Shown: in pieces, positions 37,199 through 48,570 of the stretch | Numbering within the stretch: the first letter of the stretch is position 1 | Layout of the letters: each line of letters begins with the position of its first letter | Assembly (NCBI GenBank): GCA_949152435.1 | Contig: OX424575.1 | Coordinates: forward strand, 44,312,269 to 44,376,268 | Direction of reading: 5' to 3' | Source of the DNA: Gastracanthus pulcherrimus | Taxonomy: Eukaryota; Arthropoda; Insecta; Hymenoptera; Pteromalidae | Length of the DNA: 64,000 bases | Program-made: the position numbers and the translations under genes | Notes under the pieces: generated by a model | The model's input: the letters and a program-made list of their open reading frames with translations, nothing else | Database searches by the model: none | Told to the model about the DNA's origin: nothing

Positions 37199-37798
37199 GC
37201 TGTAATTAGCTTTGATGGTTACATTACACATCCTGTGCTGAAGACAAACAGTAAGAACAATGAGATGGACTTCAGTCATGCCGTTTTCTCAGATGAAGAA
37301 GTTGATGAAGATGCTTGTACTAAATAGGAAGTACTCGTTAATCAAAATTATAGTAGTGATGTAGTACCCATGAGTCAAAATGCTAGTGGTGATGTAGTAG
37401 TCGATAATGAAAATACCACTAGTGATGAAGTACAAAAAGTGAATCAAATTGATTATAGTTATGAAGGTGCATCTAAGAAACTGCAATAATTTATAAAAGA
37501 ATATCCAAAACAAGAGAACGATAATATTAATCATTTAAAATCATCAAGAGACGGTTATATGCAAGATTTAATGCGCAAACAGGCATACAAATATATGGCT
37601 CTACTTGTAATGGAAGAATAAGCAACAGATATGGATTACAACAGCGATGATAATTACTGACCCACAGAATATCTAAGCGAAGATGAAGATATAGTTATAA
37701 AAATAGCATACTCTACGAAATCTTCAATAGAAGATAAAGACTTGCCAGTAAAAATTATGAAGCCATCTGAATATTTGAAGGAGAAAGATTTGATATAA
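37199..37798 (+). pseudogene. 200-codon reading with four in-frame stops, acidic protein of unknown origin
   Basis: A single frame reads like protein from 37,199 to TAA 37,796 but is interrupted by TAG 37,325, TAA 37,487, TAA 37,619 and TGA 37,658, with no frameshift between them. Segments include SFDGYITHPVLKTNSKN, MDFSHAVFSDEEVDEDA, a semi-repetitive Ser/Asp/Asn stretch around NQNYSSDVVPMSQNASG, then YMQDLMRKQAYKYMALL and, at the end, KIMKPSEYLKEKDL. The region just upstream (about 37,095-37,198) also reads protein-like in another frame (TRSHLKNLLKNDLNDTD). I recognise no domain; the acidic repeat style suggests a transposon- or parasite-borne protein. Chance is unlikely given the codon-like composition, but homology is untested. 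Confidence 0.5.
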
Positions 37799-38094
37799 AA
37801 ATGCTTCAGTATTTTTTAGTTATTATAATAATCTCAATTTATTAAAACGTTTTTTAACCAAACATTTCCCTTGTATTGTATTGTTAAGTTAACATAAATG
37901 TAAAACCCAACGATGTTGTTGTTGTAATCTTGTTGTTTTTATAACAATTTTACTATGTACTTATTGGTAGTATTTCTATTTTTTCTTTCTATTATAGTTA
38001 CTTATATTTTTATTAGCAACGTACTTATCAATTTTTTGTATTTAGGCCATTAGATTTGTAATTATAAATAAACACAAATTCTTACTTTGGTACA
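37799..38094. other. noncoding DNA
   Basis: A/T-rich, with a GTTGTTGTTGTAATC run. No gene is supported. Confidence 0.4.
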
Positions 38095-38310
38095 GCATCA
38101 AGACGTAGCTCAGATGACAATGATATTCGAAAACTATTCTTAGTCAACTTCTGTTCAATAAGTTCATGAAGGAAGTTGAGTTGTGCGACATTCGTGCCGT
38201 TAAGATAGAAAAACTCTTCCTCATCATTCAGTTTGAAGTAATAAAAGATTGACTGATAAGCTCCATATCTATCACTAATATGGTGAAATATGAAAGATAG
38301 CAGCTATGCA
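38095..38310 (-). pseudogene. coding-like C-terminal remnant, unidentified
   Basis: A minus-strand frame open for about 70 codons ends in a stop near 38,096 with a natural-looking sequence: DRYGAYQSIFYYFKLNDEEE, then FFYLNGTNVAQLNFLHELIE, then SFRISLSSELRLDAVPK. It has no Met start and no recognised domain. It lies on the same strand as, and downstream of, the gypsy remnant, so it may be another part of a nested retroelement. Confidence 0.3.
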
Positions 38311-38869
38311 TTTCTCCGTATCGTCGGGGAAAAATAAAGGAAATTAGGGGATGAAGCCGTACATTGCCTTTGTAAAGATATCGATGTAGATTTGACGTCC
38401 CTCGCATGATGATGCAGAATGGACGGCTGCAGGTCAGGTCGTGAACCGGCCACATTTACGCTCGGATCTCTTTGTCCGCACATTTGGCGACGCAAAGATA
38501 CACCGCCTATGATGGCTAAATGAAGGGTGGCATTCGATGCGTCCTCGTTAGTCAAGAGACTGATTTTGTCAGTCTCAGTTCGGCACTACTATGATAACGT
38601 CGATTGAGGAAAGGAACATTCGGGCGAACTCCCGCGTGTCACTTACTTATTTATTCACTTATTATACCTATTTACTTACGCTTATATTTTATACGTTTAA
38701 CTTAAATACTCAATTATAATTATTTATATCCTTATTAATAAATCTTATATTATACTAAATAAATAATATTCAACGTACTTTTAAAACAGTTTCTCGAATT
38801 ATTAATACCCGAGACATAAAACAATCTCTAAATGGATATACGGGAGAATTTCGATTGTAAAAGTATCAC

Positions 38870-40926
38870 AGTATAGGATATTATCCTCGCCATCGACTCG
38901 AAGTTTTTGCAATTTCAGTGCAGTATTGGACTCTTCATCAGAGCAGATTTTTTAATTCTTCATCTTCGCTCTGCGCTGTTGCAAATGCTGCTGTGGTCAC
39001 CAGTACTGCTATATCAATAGTGTCGATATGAGATAGTGCATCTGCTACAGTTGTGATGATTCCTTGGTCGGTTTAATTGTAAAATCTCTGCCTTCAAACA
39101 TGTACCTGAAAATTTGTAGACCACTGTAGATAGCTTGCAGCTCTCGGTCATAGGTACTATACTTTTTTTGTGTTTTGGTAAATTTTCTAGAAAAATATCG
39201 TAAAGGTTCCCAGTTGTTGTTTCTGTATCTAAAACTGCTCCCATGGCTATATTTGAAGCATCAGACCTTATCCTCAACGGAGCTCCCTCCAGTGGATGTG
39301 ACAAAAGTGTTGATTGTGATAGCTGTTGCTTGAATTTTTCAAATGCTTCTGTGGCTTCTGGCGTCGATCTGATTTTCCTTTTGTCTTTCATTTTGACTCA
39401 ACTAGATATTCGTCAAGGGAAACTTTCTGAGTTCACTTATGTTTCTTGGCTTTTTGTAAGTCATGATAGCTTAGACTCGGTCTTTCATTCTATATGTTCT
39501 TGTCAAAAGACGCATCTTTCAACGTTGATTGAGGGACCAAATTGTTGTAGGCGTTCAAAAACTAGTCGAAGGTATTTTTTGTGCTCTTTGTGGTTCCTTG
39601 AGGCTATTAAGATGTCATCTATGAGCAGTATACAAAATCTAATCAACGTAGTACTGTGTCTAGGAACCTTTCAAATGACTTGACTCTATTGCATAGCCCA
39701 AAAGTCATTACATTAAACTCATACAAATCAAACGGTGTTATTATCGCTGTTTTTTCACGGTCCTCTGGTGCTAGAGGGATTTGATGATAATCTCTCACCA
39801 AGTGTAACTTTGAAAAAACTTTGCAGCCATGCAGCCTATGTGCAAAGTCGTGGATATGTGCTGTAGAGGAACAGTCATCTTGGTCAACCGACGGTAATCT
39901 CCACATGGTTTTCAACCCTCTTTATTTTTAGCTAGGTGCAGGGGACTGGCTCATTGACTATTAGATGGATATACCTTCTTTTAGCATGGAATCAAACTCT
40001 GATTTTGCCATTTTCAGCTTCTCCGGAGACAGTCTTCGTGCACATTCGGCTACCGACGAACCTTTGGTAAGTACATGATGATGTACACGGTGTATTTTGC
40101 CAAGCCCTTGAGGGTTTCGTCATGTCAACAAATTCTTTTAACAGTTCGCTATATTTGTTAGTAGTATATTACTGCTTACTGTGGAAATAGCTGCGCTGCT
40201 TTGTGAAGAAAGGCATGTCGTCTCGTCAAAAAGCCTTTTATTTTTCAGATCGATTATCAATCCATAGTGATTTAGTAAATTAGCTCCACATGGGACATCT
40301 GCAATAATAAATTTCCATGTAAAAGACCCTCTTAAACCTAAATCAAAGGTAGTCAGTTGTTCGCCGTAGGTTTTGATTTCAGTATTGTTGGTTGTGAATA
40401 ATTTGAAATGGATTGCCCGTGGATGGCCAGGATAGCAATTTCCCGGTAGAACGGATAAATCAACTCCCGTGTCAATTAGGAATTTGGTTTCGCCTTTCCT
40501 GTCCATCATTATGAGGCGATTTTGTTTCAGGTGTCCGTCGTCGATCACCTCCATCCGCGACCCTGATTCTTGTCAATTATTATCTGTATTTTTGGAGTTA
40601 TCCCAGGTACACGGCTTACTGCATTTATATTCTTCTGCGCCGAACTTGTTGTGGTAATAGTAGAAATCTTTATTTTCATTTGTACTTCTGCTCCTTGAGC
40701 GACTTCGGTATTTACCTTTTTTCTTCTAACCTTTGTTGCCCGCTCTGACGATTCTGCTTAGTTCATTTACTTGCCTTGTGAATTCCGTGACCGTGGCCTC
40801 CAGTGATGACGTGTGTGTTGGTGCTTCTGACAAGGAAATCGCCCGAGGTGTCCGTCTCCGATTCTCCTGAATTTTTGATAGATTGTACAGGATCGAAAAA
40901 TAAGAGACACGTATTTTTTTTATCAA
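38870..40926 (-). pseudogene. decayed Ty3/gypsy-type retrotransposon (gag end, protease, RT, RNase H)
   Basis: Read from high to low coordinates on the minus strand: a gag tail (ATVTEFTRQVNELSRIVRAG), an Arg/Ser linker and a Cys-containing segment (YYYHNKFGAEEYKCSKPC), an aspartic protease with LIDTGVDLSVLPG (40,138-40,554), reverse transcriptase pieces (HGCKVFSKLHLVRDYHQIPL; TPFDLYEFNVMTFGLCNRV; the catalytic DD near 39,614-39,619 within CILLIDDILIAS), and RNase H (LRIRSDASNIAMGAVLD). Several stops and frame changes separate the blocks. After RNase H an internal deletion joins the TDQ segment to a VADALSHI-like sequence, removing the usual middle. No integrase core and no LTRs were found, and no envelope-like frame. 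The domain order is that of Ty3/gypsy elements. Confidence 0.8.
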
Positions 40927-41183
40927 CCCAATCCGATATTAAAGGGGTGAAAACCGCCCTTTAAAGTTTAGCCCCGAAAACGGGTTTTTATAAATACCTT
41001 AAGTTCTAATTAATGTTTTGAAATTAAACAAAATGGAAAATACTTCTCTTTGAATGACGAAACTAGCTAGTATAGTTTGGTCCCCGGGGGTGGCAACTCT
41101 TACTTTTTATTTCAGAAAAACCTTATTTTTTAAACTATTTAAACGTGCAAACATAGCTTAGCACTTGCCCCTTTAGCACGCGT

Positions 41184-41185
<2 letters not shown>

Positions 41186-41226
<41 letters not shown>
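41186..41226 (+). repeat. (TA)n microsatellite
   Basis: A TA tract of about 40 bp. Confidence 0.85.
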
Positions 41227-41228
<2 letters not shown>

Positions 41229-41454
41229 CCTTCAAAGTGTTCCAGGCGTTGAAATATGCAACGAATCCATTTGAATATTTTGTGGGTGTTCTTGAGAACA
41301 ATAACAACAAATTTGTGGTGCAGTTTTAGAAATGAATATGGATTAGAAATAATATGAATATTTATACATTAAAATTAATGAAAAAACACTGTATATATAT
41401 AGAATCGATATATAGCAAAATTGAAAAATAGATTTTTTCGTAAACTTTGACAAT

Positions 41455-41900
41455 TTTCGAGTGATGTGTGTGAGTGCATGCGTGCGTGCGTATGTATGTG
41501 CATATGTGTGTCTGTGTATGTGTGTATGTGTGTGTGTATGTGTGTGTGTGTGTTAGGGTGGTTCAATATTATATGAGTTGTATTTCAGTTGTTATACTGT
41601 GTGACAAAACTTTATTTTTCAACATTAATTACTCGAAGGCTATACGATAAAAGTCAGTAAAATTATTACTGAATACTTGCTTCATATATAGGTATATTCT
41701 TTATAGGTAGTAATGTTTGTTTTCTGAAAAAAGAAAAATAAAATGTCAACAAAATGCATTTTTTTTGGACAACGATAACTTGAGTAATACTTAATGTAAT
41801 GCCTTGAAAAACTTTGGAAATATTTGTTAGGTGCCGGGTTATTGGCTGAATATTTTTGAGCCGATTTGGTTCATAATCTTCTAAGATATTAGACATTATT
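41455..41900 (+). mobile_element. dispersed repeat family B, copy 2, with (GT)n head
   Basis: A GT-rich tract (41,461-41,553) precedes a block that matches 33.06-33.12 and 47.53-47.61 kb: TTTCTGAAAAAAGAAAAATA, AAATGCATTTTTTTT, GGACAACGATAACT and TAATGCCTTGAAAAACTTTG. Boundaries are uncertain. Confidence 0.45.
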
Positions 41901-42189
41901 CAATTTAAACAAAACTTTTTTACCCTGTATATCACATCTCTAAGCTTTATCGTTGTACTTTTTCTTGTAGATATTAAGTATTATTATATATAAGATTTAC
42001 TATTCTACACTTCTAGTCAACTTTACGCATTATATTGCAAGAAAAAATCCAAAAACTGGAAAGATAATGTTATATTTAAAATATTATTATTTTATGATTT
42101 TTTTAAAATAACCCTGATTATCGATTGTCTTTTAACAGTCCATTAGTCCCGCTTTCCAAGTCAAAACGTGGCCGTAGTTGAAATGGACA

Positions 42190-42312
42190 TAAAATACTAT
42201 ATGAAACTCGAGAGAAAAGTCCATTTTTCCGTACTTCGCTTCACTCGCTCAGGCAGTAAACTCACCTGCGGGTAAAATATTTGACTTTTTGCCCTTGTTA
42301 CATAATGTACTA
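42190..42312. mobile_element. decayed element of the AGTATATTA-ended family
   Basis: Ends ATAAAATACTATATGAA and TTACATAATGTACTATTAAAA, with CTTCGCTTCACTCGCTCAGG inside. The arms pair only weakly, but the end words and the CGCTTCACTCGCTC core match the elements at 12.2, 17.1, 52.5 and 56.2 kb. Confidence 0.4.
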
Positions 42313-42346
42313 TTAAAATATAGACAAATATTACTCATTATATAGA

Positions 42347-42420
42347 CACTCCATAATTAAAGGAAACACCATAATGCTCCGGGTCACCATATTATGTTTC
42401 CGTTTCTTAAGTATATATGG
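42347..42420. repeat. short hairpin
   Basis: CTCCATAATTAAAGGAAACA pairs imperfectly with TATTATGTTTCCGTTTCTTA...TATATGGAG around GCTCCGGGTC. It may be a tiny MITE. Confidence 0.35.
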
Positions 42421-44879
42421 AGAGCGACTCTAGCTATTCTATATAACACCTATACTGAGAGAAGTATTTAAATAAATTATCTACATTTGAAATAACAAGG
42501 AGAGTTTACGACCTTCGGGAAACGGTTTTTAATGATGCTTTGAGAGGTGGCTTTAGTTTAAAAATGGAGCCCACTACCCGTATGTTTGAATAAACCCTTA
42601 TTTGAGAGATATAAAACGGTACTTATTTTGCTAATCATCGAACCACTCTAAAAATCTTCTGTTGGCGGAAATTTTGGTTTTAAATTTTTATTTACGATAA
42701 AATGAGATACAGTTTCCTTGCAATTCACTTACAGTTGACCAAATAATTTTTTCGTATATTTCTTACGTTGTTTACCAGCCTAAATGCGATTTGTCAGGGA
42801 TAATTACGATAATTGCGTTTTGACGGCGCCATTAAGCAATTGTACTCATTACAGAGCGATAAATTGTTCGGGGATTTTAAAATTTAAAAAGTTTGCTACA
42901 ACATTCGTAACACCCAGTAAAAACAGAGAAGATAGAAAGTAATTCTAAAGAAATTAGAACATATTGTATATAATCTAATATCCTTTTAAGTCTTATATGT
43001 TAGATATAATTAGACCATAACGATTTTTTTTAATAAATTCAGAATTATGTGAATTATTTAATAGCGGCAGGCCACGGTAATTATTTTTAGACCATACAAT
43101 ATATCACTTATTTTGAGTTCAAGAAGTTCAAATAGATTATCTTGGAGAACTTCAAAAGTTTATGAAATCGTAATATTTTTTTTTCTTAGTGTATTGACGA
43201 CACTAAAAGTACCGTTTTTACAATTACCCATATATGATATTGCGCTCCAAATACCAGTTATTTTAGTGAAAAATGATGTATCTACATCATATCATAAATC
43301 TACAAGTTTTCACGCTAGAATAGTTGCCTGAAATATAATAAATATAGTTGGAAAGAGCTTCCATTTAAACTTTGTTTCATATAGAAATATTAATTGGATC
43401 CAAAGTTATTAACAATTGAAGACAATGACTAAATGTGCATAAATAAATATTTAAGGATATTTACCCTTTTTAAATTCGTTGATTTTTCATTTTAAAAAAG
43501 GAAAAAATTATTTAAAAAGCGATGAATATTTGAATTATATCTTTTTATAATACAATTATAATTTTTGCATGGGTTAGCATAGGTATCTACTTTTACTTAC
43601 ACGGTGAAAGTTTATTACACTATTATCAAATGAAGAAGCCATTATTAAAACTATATCCGACAACTCAGAAAACGTGTGATTGTTAAAATTATTTTTTTGA
43701 ATTTCATTTTTCAAATTAATTTCAAATAATCGTAAATTATAGCTATAAATTACATTCAAATTTTTCTTAAAAGAAAAATTATAAAATATCATTGAGAAGC
43801 TCGTCGATTAGTCTCGTTCCACTTTACTTAACATAGGGAGGAACTTGATCCGCTTTGCTTCCTTGTTATGACACGCGCCCGCGCTTTAAACTCCCCTCTA
43901 TCTTTCTCTTACACATATATATACATACACCTGACCTCTATACTTATGCAGAATGTCCGTAAATTATCAGACAAGATAGACGGTACAATATGTTTTTTTA
44001 GAATAAAATAAATTATATCCATTTTGTATGCAATAAATAGTAAAATTTTAATAAACTACGTAACTTTTTTATTTTTGTATCTATTCGACTATTGTTTAAA
44101 AATAATTCTTAAAAAATAACAACTTTAGTCCACTTTTTTGAAAAATAAGTTTTTAATGATTTTGGTATCTATGCAAAAGTTGCAAAAGTTTATTTATAAT
44201 CTTTACTTGTTTATATTAATTTTGATTTTTCACTACAGAATAGGTTAGTCACTTACTTATCACCCTTATAAAAACTTTAACATTGGTCACCTAATGCGTT
44301 GATTATAACAATATGTAAAATGTGGTTGCAGTCATAGAAGAAAATTTATTGTTAAATTAGAATGTTAATATTTTCTCAAGTTTTAATGTGTTTGACGCAG
44401 TACCTAATATTGATTTGATCATTTGACTGTGGTCAGAAGTTTGAGTGCGAAATTCAAACTAATATACTTATAAAAAATAGATATAGACTCATCGTAAACT
44501 TCAAAAATATTTTTGATCACATTTTCTTACAGAAATACAAAGCTTTCTCATTGAAAATGCAATAAGAAATAACTTTAAACGCTAGGAACATTATTAAAGT
44601 TAAAAAGAATACAGTTACTTGGTCCTCTTGAAAACATTTGTGTTATACAAATACCCTGTTTTAGCAATATACGATTCAACAATTTTTAATATTATCCTCA
44701 TATGCAATATCATCAAAAAGAAGTTAGGTCCTTGTAAAAAATATAAATATTATGCACAAATGTAACAGCACACATTTTTCCACTTCAACAGAAATTCCAT
44801 CTGCCCCATTCCTGACGAAACAAACACGCTTCCCCTTAAAAACTAAACGCAAACGCTCGAACCAGCACATGACAATTTC
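42421..44879. other. AT-rich noncoding DNA
   Basis: No gene, RNA or clear repeat is supported. Confidence 0.5.
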
Positions 44880-45441
44880 CCCTCTCCGCTAGAATAGTTT
44901 CATAGAGCCTGCAGTATAATACAGTGCCGAGAGCTGCTCGCCACGGCCGTAATTCGTATCAATGAACGAAAACCGCGCGTCCGCCGAGCACAGCGGCGCG
45001 TCGAGTTCGCAATTGGCAAAGCTCGCCCGCTCTTTAACGCTCTCTCTCGAACACACACACACACACGCTCTTATTACGGCTCTTGCTGTATATAAGCGCC
45101 TCACACGCGTAGGCGCGGCTCGCGTAAACGTGTGCGTGCGTGAGCGCGCGTTTCAACACACGTCAGAGAGCGGCCTGCAGCAGCAGCAGCAGCAGAGGAG
45201 AGGATGGTTCCGCACGCACGGCTCTAGGCTCTCGGCTCTCGAGAGACTCTACCTAGTTACTGACGGTGTCTCTCACGAGGTGGACGACTATACGAGCGCG
45301 GGCCCGCAAAGTTCTGTTTCTTTTTTTTTTCTCACGATCGACGCGCGCTGCTCGTGTAGCAGCGATTACCCATCGGCTTCGAGCTTTTCGGGCGCAAGCG
45401 AGCGAGCGAGCTTGCAAGCGCACATCCCCTCGCGGCGTGCA

Positions 45442-45474
45442 TCAGTGCACCAGTGCGACGCGCTCGAGCGATCG
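45442..45474 (+). promoter_or_regulatory. initiator plus pause-button-like motif
   Basis: TCAGT at 45,442-45,446 matches the arthropod initiator (A at 45,444 as +1). GCGATCG at 45,468-45,474, that is +25 to +31, matches the pause-button consensus KCGRWCG, which in Drosophila sits in this interval. The pairing and spacing are what is seen; use as a promoter is inferred. Confidence 0.45.
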
Positions 45475-45502
45475 ACCTTCGCGAGTCGTGCTCACGAAGA
45501 CG
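45444..45502 (+). other. candidate noncoding first exon (59 nt)
   Basis: From the putative start A at 45,444 the sequence contains no ATG and runs to AAGACG|GTAAGC, a good splice donor with the intron beginning at 45,503. A short untranslated leader exon before a long AT-rich intron is common for insect developmental genes. The acceptor exon was not found within the window. Confidence 0.4.
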
Positions 45503-45660
45503 GTAAGCGCATCATCGCCAACGATTATGAGTGTTGTCGAGGGCTTGGTGAGAGCTTCGCGAGGAGTTTGATAAGTTGTGTTTTGTTATTTTTTTTTGCG
45601 GGTGGCGAGTGCAATGTGTGCAAAACTACAGGCAACGTGGATGAGCGCTAGAAAGATGCA

Positions 45661-48570
45661 GTTTTGGACAGGGTTAACTATTTTTGGACGCTAAATAGAT
45701 GTTTGCGTTAAGCTCGTTCTGCGAACAAAGCTTATTTTAATTTTAGTAAGAAACTATATGATTTTTTTCGAATAACGTTCATTTATACAATGTTGGTGCA
45801 TGTTCTTATAAATTTGAAGAGTTAAACCTTAAGCATCAATCTACGTTCATATATTATTTTCATAATTATCATAAAATACATTGTAAACAAAATCTAATTA
45901 AATTTCATAATTTTAATATTGTATGATATTCTCCAAATAACTACATTTTATTTATATACTACATTTCACTGTCGGCAGTGAATAATAATTAATAATATGC
46001 ACATAAATGATCGAGAACCAAATTATTAAAAATAAGCACTTAATTTAAAATGGAACTCCAAAAATAAAATACACAAATTTTTAAAATAAATGATAAAAAT
46101 ACTCCAGATTATTTTACAACAGATCTTGTACTTAATTTTCAATACATGAAACCTGAGCTATTTGTGGGTTTATAAAGTTTTTTCTGGATGAACTTTTATA
46201 TAAGTAGTATATTAATTGATATACATTTATGTAAATAGAATGGAAGAAATAACAGATAATGATTTCTCGAGTGACTTACATTAAAATCCAGGTTAATTAT
46301 AAAGAATGAATTCATTGAAATGAAGGGAACAAAGTAAAGCTGTGAATGTTGCTTCTATTTTGGTACCAGACGACTGTCATCTCTAAATCCAGATCCAATT
46401 CCGATAAGACCTTCAATGTGGTAATAAACGGTGCAAAGTGAAATGAAACAGAATCTCAAAAAAGGCATACTCTCATACGTGTGCCAAACAATATCATAAT
46501 ATATTTTTTACATCGATTCTTCTTGTATACGTAATGTATTTATAGTATTTAATTCTTTGATTTAAGTTGAATACCTCTGTCGGTAAGAATACGAGTGATA
46601 TAAATAGGATGATACAATCAGGCATTGTACTACACACTTCATTGAAAATAGATTAGACTATGGGTTATTTATTTTAAACCTTTCAGTAGCAGTATTTCTA
46701 ATAAGGGACATTAATTATTTGACCTGTCAAATATATTTCACTCCGATTTTGACTTGATTATAATGGTTTACTAAAATTATATTTATATAAGTAATTCATA
46801 TCTTGATATGGGTGATTCTCTACGAAAACGTATATTTCTGTCTTTATGTGTGTATGAGTTAGGTAGTACATCACATTTGCTGTCTTTCCCATTTTAAAAT
46901 TTTAGAATTGATATGATATATTTTTCGTTGTTTATATGTTATATTGCGTGATTAAACATTTCTAAAACTTCTATAACAGAAACGGTAAGATATAATTCAA
47001 TGAAAGGAGGATGAGCATAAGAAAACACCTTTGGTAGAACCTGTGACCATAGCTTAGCGCATATCGAAAAGAGAATAAAAAAAAATACTTGGCTGTTTCT
47101 ACTGATTTCGAGAATTTTGGTTAACCTTCCTAGTACTTGATTCCTTCCTTAACATGTCTTCCTCCTATTTTTTTTAAATCTTATATCGATGAGCTCTAAA
47201 CAATTGTATTGATTTTGTACGCTCTTTCTTAAAGAGTTAAATATTATCAATTCGTGGGCATCCTCATTTTTACTAAATATTAACCTATTTTCGCTCTGAT
47301 TACTAGCTATAACCTCTTAACCTGGGCAAGTAGTTGTTAGCTGTGTTAGTGTTAATAAATCATAGTTTCTCTTTAATTTTTACAAGCATTCAAGTAATCA
47401 TTTCAATATTTTTGTTGTTCATGTATCCTCAGTAACATATGATGAATTTTTAAGTGCTTTTTCAGCTTAAAAAATAATTTATTACTTGAACAGTCAAACA
47501 ATATAGATCTATGTTATTGTAAATTTTCAAGTCATAAGATGAACTTCTTCTTGAAAAGAATAATAAAATGTAAAAAAATGCATTTTTTTCGACAACGATA
47601 GCTAAAATAATATTTGATATAATGCCTTAAAAATTTGGATTACACTATAAGTAATTATTTTGTTTGACCTCTTGTAAATCAAGCATAAACAGCTTTATCA
47701 CTTTTTTATCACTCTACTACTTCCAAGGTACAAAATATTAACATTGTACTCGTCAAGAGAAAAATTCGTGCTAGAAGTTACTAAATTTTAGATTATAATA
47801 CTTGAAAGAAACGTTTCGATATTATAAAGTGAAATATATTATCGCGAATAATTTTATTGGAATAATGAAACATTAACGTTTTTCGCATAACCTTTAAAAA
47901 GGTATTTTATGTGGCAAAGTGATTGTATATTGAACAATATACACTATGTTTATATTCTGAGAATAAATCGTATAAGACACCTATAATATAATTAGGTAAG
48001 CCTGTAAATATCCGAAACAATAGAAAGGCTTGTACATGTTCGTAAATCAGAAAAATGCAACTCTGCTTTCTCATCTTCTAGCTGCCATACGATTCCTTTG
48101 CCCACGCTCGAAAATGCATCTCTTGAAAAGCTAAACAAGTTGACGATGTGTCCCTTTGCATATATTATATGAAGAACTTGCGCTACTTACATAAACATAT
48201 GCATATATGAAGATGATAAGCGAAAAGAAAATACAGCCAATGCCTGTTAGTAGCAGAATAGACAAGTTCACAATGTGCTCGAACTTCGTTTCCTAGACAA
48301 ATGTATATACGTTTGATTTATTTAGAGAAGAGGTACGCATGGCAAATTACGGCAGGTCTAAGGAATAATTTTTTATTTTAACAAGTAAAAGTAAATTTAT
48401 ACATTTTACATGTATTATAAATATATGTTATATTTCAAGAAAAAAATCGTTTAGATATGAATGTTTTCATAAAGTAATACATGAAACTACCTGATCAGAA
48501 ATTGCGTACGCGGTTGATATTTTGTCATTAAATTTCAAATAAGTACATTTATTTAGTCATGGTAGAACAA
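45661..48570. other. AT-rich DNA, possible first intron; family-B fragment at 47,530-47,640
   Basis: No coding sequence is supported. At about 47,530-47,640 the block TAAATTTTCAAGTCATAAGA, TTCTTCTTGAAAAGAATAAT, AAAAAATGCATTTTTTTCG and ACAACGATAGCT matches family B. GC is a little raised around 46,350-46,490 and 48,040-48,340, where regulatory elements might lie. Confidence 0.4.

Larger units (their letters stand above)
40930..42185. other. repeat-rich noncoding DNA
   Basis: Contains a block with AAAGGGGTGAAAACCGCCC near 40,950, a (TA)n tract (41,186-41,226), a GT tract and a family-B copy. No gene is supported. Confidence 0.45.
44880..45660 (+). promoter_or_regulatory. CpG island with candidate plus-strand core promoter
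   Basis: A strongly CpG-rich block with short CA and CAG tracts, TATATAAG at 45,089-45,096 and an initiator further down. A 229-residue plus-strand frame crosses the island, but its Ser/Arg-rich, tract-bearing sequence and the embedded splice donor suggest 5' flank or UTR rather than coding sequence. I treat it as the start region of a plus-strand gene whose body lies to the right. Confidence 0.5.

Noticed and set aside
45089..45096. TATATAAG as the TATA box of the 45-kb promoter
   Set aside because: No initiator lies about 30 nt downstream; the better-supported start is about 350 nt further at 45,444.
44962..45651. 229-residue open frame on the plus strand in the CpG island
   Set aside because: Its sequence is dominated by Ser/Arg, a His-Thr run from a CA tract and a Gln run from CAG repeats. 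A good initiator and splice donor lie inside it, and the opposite strand is open too. Best explained as GC-rich 5' flank or UTR.
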